A stretch of DNA of 43,497 nt from Ramlibacter sp. GTDB taxonomy: Bacteria > Pseudomonadota > Gammaproteobacteria > Burkholderiales > Burkholderiaceae_C. How positions within the stretch are numbered: position 1 is the stretch's first letter; each line of letters opens with the position of its first letter. Location of the stretch: positions 1 to 43,497 of the forward strand of contig NZ_JAQGLS010000282.1 in assembly GCF_028292805.1 (NCBI RefSeq). Direction: 5' to 3'. A model generated the notes under the pieces. It saw only the letters and a program-made list of their open reading frames with translations, was not told the origin of the DNA and ran no database searches. Position numbers and translations under genes: made by a program. Of the stretch, positions 1-10,400 are shown piece after piece.

Positions 1-1
1 C

Positions 2-868
2 CCGATCGGCGCGGCGGTGGGCGGCGCCGTTGGCGCCGTCGTAGGCGGGCTGGCCGGCAAGGCCGCGGCCGAGGCCGTCAACCCGACCGCAGAGGAAGCA
101 TTCTGGAAAGAGAACTATGCCAGGGAGCCTTACTACGAGTCCGGCCGCAGCTTCGACGACTACGGCCCGGCCTACCGCCTGGGCCTGTCGGGCCGCAGCC
201 GCTACGATGACCCGTGGACCAGCGTCGAGCCGAAGCTGGCCTCCGAGTGGGAGACCACGCGCGGCAGCTCCAGCCTGGGCTGGGACCGCGCCAGCCACGC
301 CTCCAGGGCGGCCTGGCAGCGCGCCGACCAGCAGTACCGCGGCGCGGGCAGCTCCGCCTCCGGCATGGGCGCCGCCGGCATGGTGGGCGCGGCCCAGTCG
401 GCCGGCGACGACAGCGGCAGCAATGCCGACGTGCTCGACGTGCTCAAGGACCTGGCCGAGTGCAGCAAGGACGGCGAGTACGGGTTCCGCGAGTGTGCCG
501 AGCAGGCCAAGCGGCAAGACCTCAAGACCACGTTCCTGCAACGCGCCGACGACTGCCGCTCGGCCGCGCAGGAGCTGAACCAGCTGGTGCGCCAGCACGG
601 CGGCAGCGTGGATGAGGGCGGCAGCGCGATGGGCGCCATGCACCGCGGCTGGGTTTCCATCAAGTCCAAGCTGACCACGTACGACGACAAGGCCGTGCTG
701 GAAGAGTGCGAGCGCGGCGAAGACAACGCCAAGGCCCGCTACAAGAAGGCACTGGAAAAGAACCTGCCGGCGGCCGTCCGCACGGTGGTCGAGCGCCAGT
801 ACCAGGGCGTGCAGCGCAACCACGACCAGATCAAGATGCTGCGCGACCAGGCACGGCTAAGCACCTGA
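2..868 (+). CDS. Glycine-zipper N-terminus plus PA2169/DUF2383-like four-helix-bundle protein (5' truncated by window edge)
   Basis: Frame is open to the first base (PIGAAVGGAVGAVVGGLAGKAAAEA); C-terminal helical region DVLDVLKDLAECSKDGEYGFRECAEQAK...FLQRADDCRSAAQELNQLVRQHGG...LEECERGEDNAKARYKKAL matches the DUF2383/PA2169 pattern. Confidence 0.75.
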   Translation, partial: PIGAAVGGAVGAVVGGLAGKAAAEAVNPTAEEAFWKENYAREPYYESGRSFDDYGPAYRLGLSGRSRYDDPWTSVEPKLASEWETTRGSSSLGWDRASHASRAAWQRADQQYRGAGSSASGMGAAGMVGAAQSAGDDSGSNADVLDVLKDLAECSKDGEYGFRECAEQAKRQDLKTTFLQRADDCRSAAQELNQLVRQHGGSVDEGGSAMGAMHRGWVSIKSKLTTYDDKAVLEECERGEDNAKARYKKALEKNLPAAVRTVVERQYQGVQRNHDQIKMLRDQARLST

Positions 869-893
869 AAATCGCTGCGCGATTTTCAGGTGC
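861..893 (+). terminator. Perfect 15-bp inverted repeat with 3-nt loop, containing the stop codon of the upstream CDS
   Basis: gcacctgaaaatcgc-tgc-gcgattttcaggtgc; the TGA stop is at 866-868. Confidence 0.6.
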
Positions 894-943
894 TTGATCA
901 GTGTGGCCAGGACCGGCAAGGCCGGATCCTCGCCACATGGGAA

Positions 944-968
944 ACCGGGCCGCGCGATGCGGCCCGGT
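944..968 (+). terminator. GC-rich hairpin between the DUF2383-like gene and ligD
   Basis: ACCGGGCCGC-GCGAT-GCGGCCCGGT followed by tctcgttg; 10-bp perfect stem, weak T tract. Confidence 0.5.
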
Positions 969-986
969 TCTCGTTGAAAGGGCCCA

Positions 987-3536
987 ATGAGCGAAAAGAC
1001 GGCACTGCAGAAATACCGCGACAAGCGCAACTTCGACGCCACGCCGGAGCCGGCCGAGGGCGGCGAAGCGAACGACGCTGCACGCAGCTTCGTGATCCAG
1101 AAGCACTGGGCCACCCGGCTGCACTACGACTTTCGCCTCGAACTCGATGGCACGATGAAAAGCTGGGCGGTGCCCAAGGGCCCCAGCTACGACCCGGCGG
1201 ACAAGCGCATGGCGATGCCGACCGAGGACCACCCAATCGCGTACAACAAGTTCGAAGGCACCATCCCCGCCGGCAACTACGGCGCCGGCAAGGTGATCAT
1301 CTGGGACAAGGGCACCTGGATCCCGCTGGAAGATCCGCACGAGGGCATGCGCGAGGGCAAGCTCAAATTCGAGCTGCGCGGCCACAAGATGCAGGGCCAC
1401 TGGACGCTGGTGCGCATGAAGGGCCGTGGCAAGGGCCGCGAGGACCCCTGGCTGCTGATCAAGGAACGAGACGCGCTGGCCCGCCCGGCTACCGAGTTCA
1501 GCCTGGTGGACGAACTGCCGGACAGCGTGCAGTCGCTGGACGACCGTCCTCGGTCAACGTCAAACTCGGAATCAAGATCGAAGCAGGCAGCCGCTCCCAC
1601 CCCCATGGACGGCCCGCCCGCCGGCGCCCGCGCCGCCGCCCTGCCTGCCACGCTGCAGCCGCAGCTGGCCGTGCTGGTGGACGAGCCGCCTCGGGACGTG
1701 CAGGACTGGGTGTTCGAGATCAAGTTCGACGGCTACCGGATGCTGGCCCGGGTCGAAGGCGGCGCGATCGCGCTGGTCACGCGCAACGGCAACGAGTGGA
1801 CGGGCAAGCTGTCTGGCCTGGTCAAGGCGCTGCAGTCCATGGACCTGCCGGACGGCTGGTACGACGGCGAGATCATCATGCCAGGCGCCGACGTGCCGGC
1901 CGACTTCCAGGCGCTGCAGGGCGCGTTCGACAGCGCGCGCACCGAGCAGATCGTCTACTACCTGTTCGACGTGCCCTTCTGCGCCGGCCAGGACTTGCGC
2001 GACGTGCCTCTGGTCCGCCGCCGCGAGGTGCTGCAACGCATCGTCCAGCGCCAGCCACACCCCAACGTGCGCTTCAGCGAGGTGTTCGACGCGCCGCCGG
2101 CGCAGATGCTGCAGTCGGCCTGCCAGCTCGGGCTGGAAGGCGTGATCGCCAAGCGCGCGGATTCGGTCTACATGGGCCGCCGCTCCAGCGACTGGCTCAA
2201 GCTCAAGTGCAAGCAACGCCAGGAGTTCGTGATCGGCGGCTGGACCGACCCCAAGGGCAGCCGCACCGGCATCGGTTCCCTGCTGCTGGGCGTGCATGAA
2301 GACGACGGCAAGCTGCGCTACGCCGGCAACGTGGGCACCGGCTTCAACGAGCAGTCGCTGCGCGAGCTGCGCAGCCAGTTCGACGCGCTGGCCGCCGAAC
2401 GCTCGCCGTTCCAGGCCGGTACCGGGCTGCCGCGCGGGGCCCACTGGATCGCCCCGCAGCTGGTGTGCGAAGTCTCGTTCGGCGAGTGGACGCGCGACGG
2501 CAAGATCCGCCACTCGGTGTTCCATGGCTTGCGCAGCGACAAGCCGCCGCAGGCGGTCGGCGTCGAGCCGGTGCTGCCGGCGCCCGAGGCCGGCAAGCCC
2601 GCGGCCAAGCCCTCCAAGGCGAAGGACAGCGTGACGGGGGCGGTCGCCCTGCCGGCCAGCCTGCACGTGAGCAACCCGGAGCGGGTGATCGATGCGCAAA
2701 GCGGCACGACCAAGATCGCGCTGGTGCGCTACTACGCGCTGGTCGGCGCGCTGATGATGGACCACCTGCACGGGCGTCCCATCTCGATGGTGCGCGCACC
2801 CGACGGCGTCGAGGGCCAGCTGTTTTTCCAGAAACACCTGGACCGCTACAAGATGGCCGGCATTGCGCAGCTCGACCCGAAGATCTTCCCCGGCCACCCG
2901 GCGATGCTGGAGGTGGTCTCGGCGCAGGGGTTGCTGGCCGCCGCGCAGATGAACGTGATCGAGTTCCACACCTGGAACGGCGTCAAGGGCGCCATCGACA
3001 AACCCGACCGGATGACTTTCGACATCGACCCGGGTGAAGGCGTAGGCTGGCCGCAGATCCAGGAGGCGGCGAACCTCGTGCGCGCCATGCTCACCGAGCT
3101 GGAGTTGCCTTGCTTTCTCAAGACCAGCGGCGGCAAGGGGCTGCACCTGGTCGTGCCCTTGCGCAAGCTGCTGGACTGGGACACGGTCAAGGATTTTTCG
3201 CAGGCAGTCGTGCAGCACATGGCGCACACCCTGCCCGGCCGCTTCGTCGCCAAGAGCGGCCCGACCAACCGCGTGGGCCGCATCTTCATCGACTACCTGC
3301 GCAATGGCTACGGCGCGACGACGGTCTGCGCCTGGTCGGCCCGGGCCCGTCCGGGGCTGGGGATCTCGGTGCCGGTGCGCTGGGACGAACTGGCGTCGCT
3401 GAAGTCCGGCGCGCACTGGACGGTGGGCAGCGTGCACACACGGCTGGACCAGGGCAACGAGCCGTGGGCGGACTATGAAAAGAGCCGCACCGCGCTCGGC
3501 ACCGCGATGAAGAAGCTGGGCTTCGAGCGGGCTTGA
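987..3536 (+). CDS. ligD: Multidomain non-homologous end-joining DNA ligase LigD (phosphoesterase-ligase-polymerase order)
   Basis: N-terminal FVIQKHWATRLHYDFRLELDGTMKSWAVPKGPS (3'-phosphoesterase), central EIKFDGYRM ATP-dependent ligase motif, C-terminal primase/polymerase (VRAPDGVEGQLFFQKH, FDIDPGEGVGWPQ). Confidence 0.95.
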   Translation: MSEKTALQKYRDKRNFDATPEPAEGGEANDAARSFVIQKHWATRLHYDFRLELDGTMKSWAVPKGPSYDPADKRMAMPTEDHPIAYNKFEGTIPAGNYGAGKVIIWDKGTWIPLEDPHEGMREGKLKFELRGHKMQGHWTLVRMKGRGKGREDPWLLIKERDALARPATEFSLVDELPDSVQSLDDRPRSTSNSESRSKQAAAPTPMDGPPAGARAAALPATLQPQLAVLVDEPPRDVQDWVFEIKFDGYRMLARVEGGAIALVTRNGNEWTGKLSGLVKALQSMDLPDGWYDGEIIMPGADVPADFQALQGAFDSARTEQIVYYLFDVPFCAGQDLRDVPLVRRREVLQRIVQRQPHPNVRFSEVFDAPPAQMLQSACQLGLEGVIAKRADSVYMGRRSSDWLKLKCKQRQEFVIGGWTDPKGSRTGIGSLLLGVHEDDGKLRYAGNVGTGFNEQSLRELRSQFDALAAERSPFQAGTGLPRGAHWIAPQLVCEVSFGEWTRDGKIRHSVFHGLRSDKPPQAVGVEPVLPAPEAGKPAAKPSKAKDSVTGAVALPASLHVSNPERVIDAQSGTTKIALVRYYALVGALMMDHLHGRPISMVRAPDGVEGQLFFQKHLDRYKMAGIAQLDPKIFPGHPAMLEVVSAQGLLAAAQMNVIEFHTWNGVKGAIDKPDRMTFDIDPGEGVGWPQIQEAANLVRAMLTELELPCFLKTSGGKGLHLVVPLRKLLDWDTVKDFSQAVVQHMAHTLPGRFVAKSGPTNRVGRIFIDYLRNGYGATTVCAWSARARPGLGISVPVRWDELASLKSGAHWTVGSVHTRLDQGNEPWADYEKSRTALGTAMKKLGFERA

Positions 3537-3617
3537 GCCCCGACTGCAGGAAAGACCCTGCGGCACGGACTTCTTCGCGCTTTCCCCTTGGCCAGGGAGG
3601 CGGAGCCGGAACGAGCG

Positions 3618-4439
3618 TTATTCCACCGTGGCGCTTTCGCGCAGTGTCTTGATTCGGGCTTGCAGGGTTTGCCTGGCAAGAGCCTGGATCAACTGGGGCT
3701 TGACCTGGGCCATCGCAGGAGCGGTGAAGGGGCGCTGCTCTTCGAGCCGCAGTACCTGCCATCCGGCGCTGGTTTCCACGGGCGCGGCGGCGAGCTGCCC
3801 TTTCTCCAGCCCCTGCAGCGCCTTGACCACCGCCAAAGACAGCCTGCCCAAAGGCATCCAGCCGGTCAGCCCCCCCGACTCCCGGGTATTTGCATCGCTG
3901 GAAAACTGTGTGACCACCTGCGCGAAGGGGGCGCCGCCCCTGAGCTGCGCATGAACTTCTTTCGCCTGCTTTTCGTCCGCTACCAGCACATGGCGCAGGC
4001 GAATTTCCTGCGTGCCCAAGGCCTGAACCTGGCGTTGGTATTCAGCCTGGATGGCGGCATCCGAGTGCTGAACGCCTTGCAGCACCTGCTGCTGCCAGGC
4101 TTGCGCGAGGGCATTTTGACGCGCCAGATCAAGCCTGGCCCGAACCTGCGGCTGCTGGTCCAGACCAGCCTTCACCGCCGCCTGCGCCATCAGGGTCTGA
4201 TTGATCAGCGTCTCACGCAGCACCGATTGAAGTTGCGGCGTGTTGACTGCACCGCGGGCGATCTGTTCCTGGAGGAGAAGCTGGCCAGGCTCGGGCGGCT
4301 GTGCCTCGCCATTGACGCTGACCGCGAACGCGGCGGGCGACTGAGCCAGGCCAGGGCTTGCAGTTGTCAGCCCGGCCAGGAGAGCGGCGGACAAAGCGAG
4401 CATGGAACGCGAAAAGCAAGCGGGCAAGGGTATCTGCAT
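3618..4439 (-). CDS. Secreted parvulin-type peptidylprolyl isomerase (PpiC/SurA-like), likely periplasmic chaperone of the TPS operon
   Basis: N-terminal signal-like segment; IRLRHVLVADEKQAKEVHAQLRGGAPFAQVVTQFSSDANTRESGGLTGWMPLGRL is a rotamase domain signature; starts ~50 nt downstream of the giant adhesin. Confidence 0.85.
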   Translation of the reverse strand: MQIPLPACFSRSMLALSAALLAGLTTASPGLAQSPAAFAVSVNGEAQPPEPGQLLLQEQIARGAVNTPQLQSVLRETLINQTLMAQAAVKAGLDQQPQVRARLDLARQNALAQAWQQQVLQGVQHSDAAIQAEYQRQVQALGTQEIRLRHVLVADEKQAKEVHAQLRGGAPFAQVVTQFSSDANTRESGGLTGWMPLGRLSLAVVKALQGLEKGQLAAAPVETSAGWQVLRLEEQRPFTAPAMAQVKPQLIQALARQTLQARIKTLRESATVE

Positions 4440-4488
4440 AAAAAGTTACCAAGGGTTCAGGCTGAAAAACAAAACGGGCTGCCCTGGT

Positions 4489-7400
4489 TTAGTAGCCCTT
4501 CGGCAGGGTCTTGGTTCCGCCAGCCACTTCGACGGCCAGCTGGCTCGGCGCCAGTCCTGTGACCTGACTCACGCGTATCGAACCGGCCTGGGTTGTCAGC
4601 TTGCTGATTCCGACGGGTCCGGCGACCGACAGGGTGCCGAGGCTGATGCTGCCAGACCTGGCAAGCACATCCAACAAGCCATTGCTCACATACAAGCCAC
4701 TGCCCGAAATCGCGTTTCCACCTGTCCAGGAATTTGCGGCATCCAGCTTGATCCCGGTGCCGGCCCAAAGCGTTCCGAACGCCAGGCCACCTGCAGTGGA
4801 CATCGCGCTGATCATGCCCCCTGACCCGGTCGTCAGGTTGCCCAGCGCGGCATGGCTGCCGCTGGTGATGGTGATGTCACCGCTGGCCTGGCCAGCGCTT
4901 AGAAAGGTGCCGCCGCCCGACTCCAGCAAGGCATCGCCCATCGTCACGGTGAAGCTCCGAATGGTCAGCGCCTCGCTGCTGCGGGCGCTGAAGGAGGTCC
5001 TGGCGGTGGCGGCGTTGATGGTGACTGCACCGGCCAGCGACTCCACATCGACGCTTGACGTGACGCTGGTCAGCGAGCCGGCAGTCAGCCCGGTGCCTGC
5101 AGCCAGGGTCAAACCGGTTTGCGCCCTGAGGATGTTGGCCGTCATCGCCCCATTTGCATCGGCTGCAATGCTGCCGGCCGTGGAGGTCAGAGTGCCAAAA
5201 AGCGCGCCGCCTTGGCTTCGCAGGTTCATGGCCCCGCTGGTCGTGCCGGTGCCGGCAACGATCAGGTCGGTGCCAGCCACCAGGCTGGCCGTGGCCGCGC
5301 CGAAGGCCTTGACGGTCAGCGCATCGCCGCTGGCGGCGTTGAACGCTGTCTTGGCGATGACGCTGTTCATCAAGAGCGGGCCGCTGCCAGTGGTCACATC
5401 CACGCGGGACGTGACGCTGGTCAACGAACCGGCTGTCAACCCGGCGCCTGCCGACAGTTCCAGCCCGGTTTGCGCTCTGAGGGTGTTGGCCGTCATCGAG
5501 CCTGCGGCATCGGCTGTGATGCTGCCGGCCGATGACATCAGGGTGGCAAAGACGGCGTAGCCATCGCTGCGCAAGTCCATGGCGCCGCTGGTCGTGCCCG
5601 TGCCGGCAACGGTCAGCCCGGTACCCGCCTCCAGCCTGGCCGTGGCGGCGTTGAAGGCCTTGATGGTCAGCGCATCGCCGCTGGTGGCGTTGAACGCTGT
5701 CCTGGCGATGACGCTGTTCATCAAGAGCGGGCCGCTGTCCGTGGACACATCCACGCGTGACGTGACGCTGGTCAGCGAGGCGGCGGTCAAGCCGGTGCCT
5801 GCCGACAGGTCCAGCCCGGTCTGCGCCCTGAGGGTATTGGCCGTCATCGAGCCTGCGGCATCGGCTGTGATGCTGCCGGTCGTTGAGGTCAGGCTGCCCA
5901 ATAGCGCGTCTCCAGCGCTTTGCAGGTCCATGGCGCCGGTGGTGGCGGCAGTGCCGGCAACGATCAGGTCGGTGCCCGCCTTCAAGTTCGCCGTGGCGGC
6001 ATTGAGGGAGCCAACGGACATCGCACCTTGCAGCGCCCGCGCGTCGAACACGGTCTTGGCGATGACCGCACCGGCGCTGAGTGATCCACCTGTGGAAGCC
6101 AGATCAATCCGCCCTGCGGTCGATGCCAGCTTGCCGAAATCGGCATTCCCGCCGGCCCGTGCAACCATGTCGCCGGGCAGGGATGCGGAAGAGACAGCCA
6201 TGTCGCCGCCCGACGTCACCGCCACGTTGCCACGTGCGGTGCTCACCGTGCCCGCGCTCAGGTCGCCGCGAGCGGCAGTCAGGGCAACATCTTCGATCGC
6301 GGACACCCTTTGGGCTTCCAGGTTGCCCGCGTCGGTGGCGGCATGCACGGAAGACATGGCGCTGGTCAGCATCGACGCTTGCAGGCCGGTCCCGGCCGTG
6401 ATCGTCACCGCCCCCCTGGCCGATCCCGCCAGCAGGGACGCTGCTTGGCCGGCGCTCACCGAAAGCAGTCCTGTGCTGCTGCTGGCGTTGGTCAGACCGA
6501 TGTTACGCACCGCGCTCAGTGCCACGTCGCCCTGCGCGCCGGTGAAGGCTACCGACAGATCGGCGCCGCTGGCCATCGCGACCTTCCCGGCCGATGCCAG
6601 CACGCTGGTTGCCTTGATGTCGCCCGCCGCCCGGACATCCATGTTGTTGGCGGCTCTCCAGGTCACGCCCTGCACGCTGCCGCCCAGCGCGGCCAGGTTC
6701 AGGTCGCGCCCCGCTGAAGCCGAGGTCAGCTCGATCGAGCCATCTGCAGTGGCTGCAACGTCCCGGTTGGACAGCACGCTGCCCAGGGCGATGTCACCAT
6801 CGGCGCTCAGGCTGATGCCACCTGTGCCGGCTGTCACGTTGCTGCCGGTGATGTCACCGCCGGCGCCGATCACGACCTGGCCGCCGGCGTTGTACATCAC
6901 CCCGGTGATGTCACCACCGGCCTCGGCAAAGATGCTTGCACGCGCCCTCACCGCCGCCGTGTTGTGCATGTTGCCTGTCGCGGTGGCGAAAAAGTCGAGT
7001 CCGGAATTGACCGCATTCAGGCTGAGATCGAATCCGGCCGCTCCCTGCAGGTACACGGAATACCCCAGGGCGGAAGTGGCATTGACACCGCCGGAACCGA
7101 CCTTGACCACCATCGGATTTCCGGATTCCCCGACCGATCCACCCAGCGCGGTGAGCGTGAGTGTGCTGGCCTCGATCGAACGAACGGCACGGTCGCCGGC
7201 TCCAGGGTAGTTGGTCACCGCACGGGCGTCATGAATGGCACCGGTGGCCGACAGCGTGGCGCTGCCCGGGGTGTAGATGTCGGCGGCGCGCATGTCGCCG
7301 ATTTCATGGATCCAGATGCCGTCGTTCGCACGCGCCACCAGCGTGCCGGTGGCGTTGTTGGCCAGGGTGATCTGCAGCGGCGTGGCGGCCGAGCCGATGC

Positions 7401-10400
7401 TGCCCTGGGCCGCTTCCAGCACCGCCTTGCGGGCCTGGATGGCAGACACGCCGGCATTGGCAACGCTCAGGATGGAGTCCGTCACCTTGATGCGAACCTC
7501 ACCGGGCGCCTTGATCAACTCCAGATTGGCGGTGCCGCCGCTGGTGTAGGTAGCGGTCGTGTCGGCACCGAGATAGACGAAGCCGCTGGACTCCACGTTC
7601 AGGCGGTTCGACAGCACGTTGAAGGTGTCTTTTTTGACCACCGTGAGCGTCCAGTCGTCCCGGTTCAGGACCATGTCGTCGCTCTCGGCCGACATGATCG
7701 CCAGGCGCTCATCGGCCGTCAATTCGGGTGCCAGCCCCCGGGCGATGCGGTCTTCGCGCCTGAGCGATATCACCACCTGCCCGTCGTCGTGGCCGACCTG
7801 TCCGCCGGAGCGCAACACCACGCGATTGCCCACCACGTTGGGCTCTTCGATGCGGGTCTGCGTGTCGGTGCTGCTCTTGCTGAACACGGCGCTCGGCAAG
7901 GGGCTGTAGAGCTCGGCGTCGGTCCATGCGGCCAGCGCGCCAACCTCCGACTTGCCGTTGGCCGCGTTGGCCACGTTGATGGCCGTGATGATGCCGTCGT
8001 TGTCGGTCTGGTAGCCGGTGTCGCCGAACTGCGCGTGCAGCGCCTTGACTTCGGCCGTGCGCGCCGCCTCGATGTCCGTGATCTGCGTTTCGCTCAGGCC
8101 GCCCGTCAGGTACTGCTGGCGTTCCTCATCACCGAACCGGAAGACGAAAGTCGCCGGATCGATCGCATCGGCCTCGTAGCTGCTCACGTTGCCGTTGCCA
8201 TCGGTCACCACGTTGCGCACGTCGCGCAGGCTCCAGTAGCGGCGGAACTGCGAGCGGGTCGTGGTCAGCGTCAGCTGCCGGCTGTTTTCGGCCGAGCTGC
8301 CCTGCAGCGCGGCCTGGTCCCACAGCGCCAGCAACTGGGCTTCGGTGCGCTCGTCGCGCGACTCGTTGCGGTTGTTGTCGATCAGGTCGCCGGCCGTCTC
8401 GAGGTACACATCGCCACCGCTCACGAGCTGGTTGACCCACAGGTTGCCGGTTCCCTGCTTGATCGCAATGGCGTTGCGCGCCTGCGCCGTGAGGCCGCCG
8501 TTGGGCGCATCCAGGGTCTGGATGTTCAGCGTCGACTTGACACTGCCGTCCGCATTGAATTCACCGATGCCGCCGCGCGGCGCCGACAGGAAGATGCGGT
8601 TGCCGCTGACATGGACCTTGCCGGGATCGAGGCCGACGATGCTGCCGTCGCCATCGAGCCAGACATCGCCCTGGGTCGACACCTGGTTGATGCGCAGCGC
8701 GCCGCTCATGCCCTTGAAGCTGATCGGACCCGTCTCGGACACGGCGGTGAACGACCCTGCCCCGGTGATCACGTTGACCGGTGCGGCCTCTGCGCCGATC
8801 CCGGTCTTCGCGCGAAAGTTCAGGTCCACGCCCTCCACCACCGCGCCGTTGTTGAGCTGGGTGATGGAGCCCTGGGTCGAGGTCAGTGCCACCGTGCCGC
8901 TGTCGTTGGTGATGTTGCCACCCAGACGGATGTCACCCACGCTGCTGACGTTGAGCACGCCGTGGTCGTAGCCGATCAGCTCGACCTTGATCGGATGGTC
9001 GGCCTTGACGCGCTGCGTGAAAACGTCCTTCATGCCGACCTCGGTTCGGCGGTCCACGTAGTAAGTCTTCTTGATGCACAGGAAACCGCAGGTGCGCCAG
9101 GAGCGGTAATAGGTTTGTTTTTCCGCGTCGGTGATGAACCGGTCGGACTGGATGGAGAACGAGCCGCCGCCGACAGGCGTGACGGTGCTCACATAGACAT
9201 CTTCGACCAGCGCATTGGCGGTCTTGACGTAGGTGTCCACGCTGGTCCAGTTGGTCGAGCCGCCGGGGATGAAGCCAAGCCACGACGATGTCTTCAGGTA
9301 GTAGCGTTTTTCCGTCGAGTAGTCGTAGCCCGCCGACCAGGAATAGGTGCTGTTGGCCGCCGGGTTGTAGGTGAAGCGCGCCTTGACGCCATCGATCTGG
9401 CCGCCCGGCGAGGAAGCGGTGCTGGAGAGCACCGCAGAGCCGACACCCCGCCCGGCCGTCACGGTGGCGCGGAACACGCCGTCCTCGTCGCGCTGGTAGG
9501 TCGTGACCTCGTAGGCGCCATTGCTGTTGGCCACCGGCTTGCTCATGTCGGTGATGCGGATCACGCCGGCCTCCCCGCCGGTGTCCAGACCCAGAAGATC
9601 CAGGCCGTAGCCGGTCTGGTTGTCGATGTTGATGCGCGCATAGCCGTCGAGCGCGCGCACCACGCCACCACCGGTGTTGATGACCGAGCCCACCAGCTCG
9701 ACCAGGCCGCCTTGCACGTTCGTGGCCGCGACCTGCAGCCGGTTGGTCTGTGCGTCGAAATAGACGATGGGTTGCAGCCGCCGCGTCGCCATCGCCTGCA
9801 GCATGGTGGTGCGCTGGCTGGCCGAGATCGTGCCGTTGGCGAACTGCTTGTTGACGTCGGCCTCGCTGTCGGTCGGCAGCGCACCGGTCAACTGGACCAG
9901 GGACGATTTGCCTTGCGACAGGTAGAGCCCGCCCTTGTTCTTCCATTCGTTGGCCCAGACGGTGATCTTGCTGCCCACCGTGCTGTCGCTGAGCACCACG
10001 TTGTAGTCGGCCTGGCCCGACTGCACGGTGCCGTTGATGTTCAGGTAGCGGGCACCGATGAAGATGCCACCGCTCGCATAGACCCCGCCTGCACCATTGA
10101 CCACGCAGTTGGCGTTGTAGCTGGTGGTGGTGGTGCCCGGGCGCGCCGAGCCGCACGCTGTCACGCCCAGGTTGTCCAGAATCCTTTGCTGGTCGTCGTT
10201 GTAGTGCACCGCATACAGCGACTCGGGCGAGCCCCCGACCGACTGGCTGATGGTGGGCGAGGACAGCACGAAGTTCTTGCCCGCCGACACCTGGATTTCC
10301 TTGCCGTCCAGGCGCGGGGTGTAGCCCGGGTTCTCGGCAAAGACCGAGATGCTGCCGGCGGTGTTGATCAGGGCTATCGTTCCCAACTTGTTGTAGAGCC

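Noticed and set aside
1572-3566. 664-aa minus-strand ORF antisense to ligD
   Set aside because: ligD has clear domain motifs; antisense translation is compositionally biased and featureless.
4900-5990. CRISPR-like interpretation of the regularly spaced repeats
   Set aside because: Repeats are long (351 bp), contiguous and in frame within a protein gene; no short repeat/unique spacer structure.
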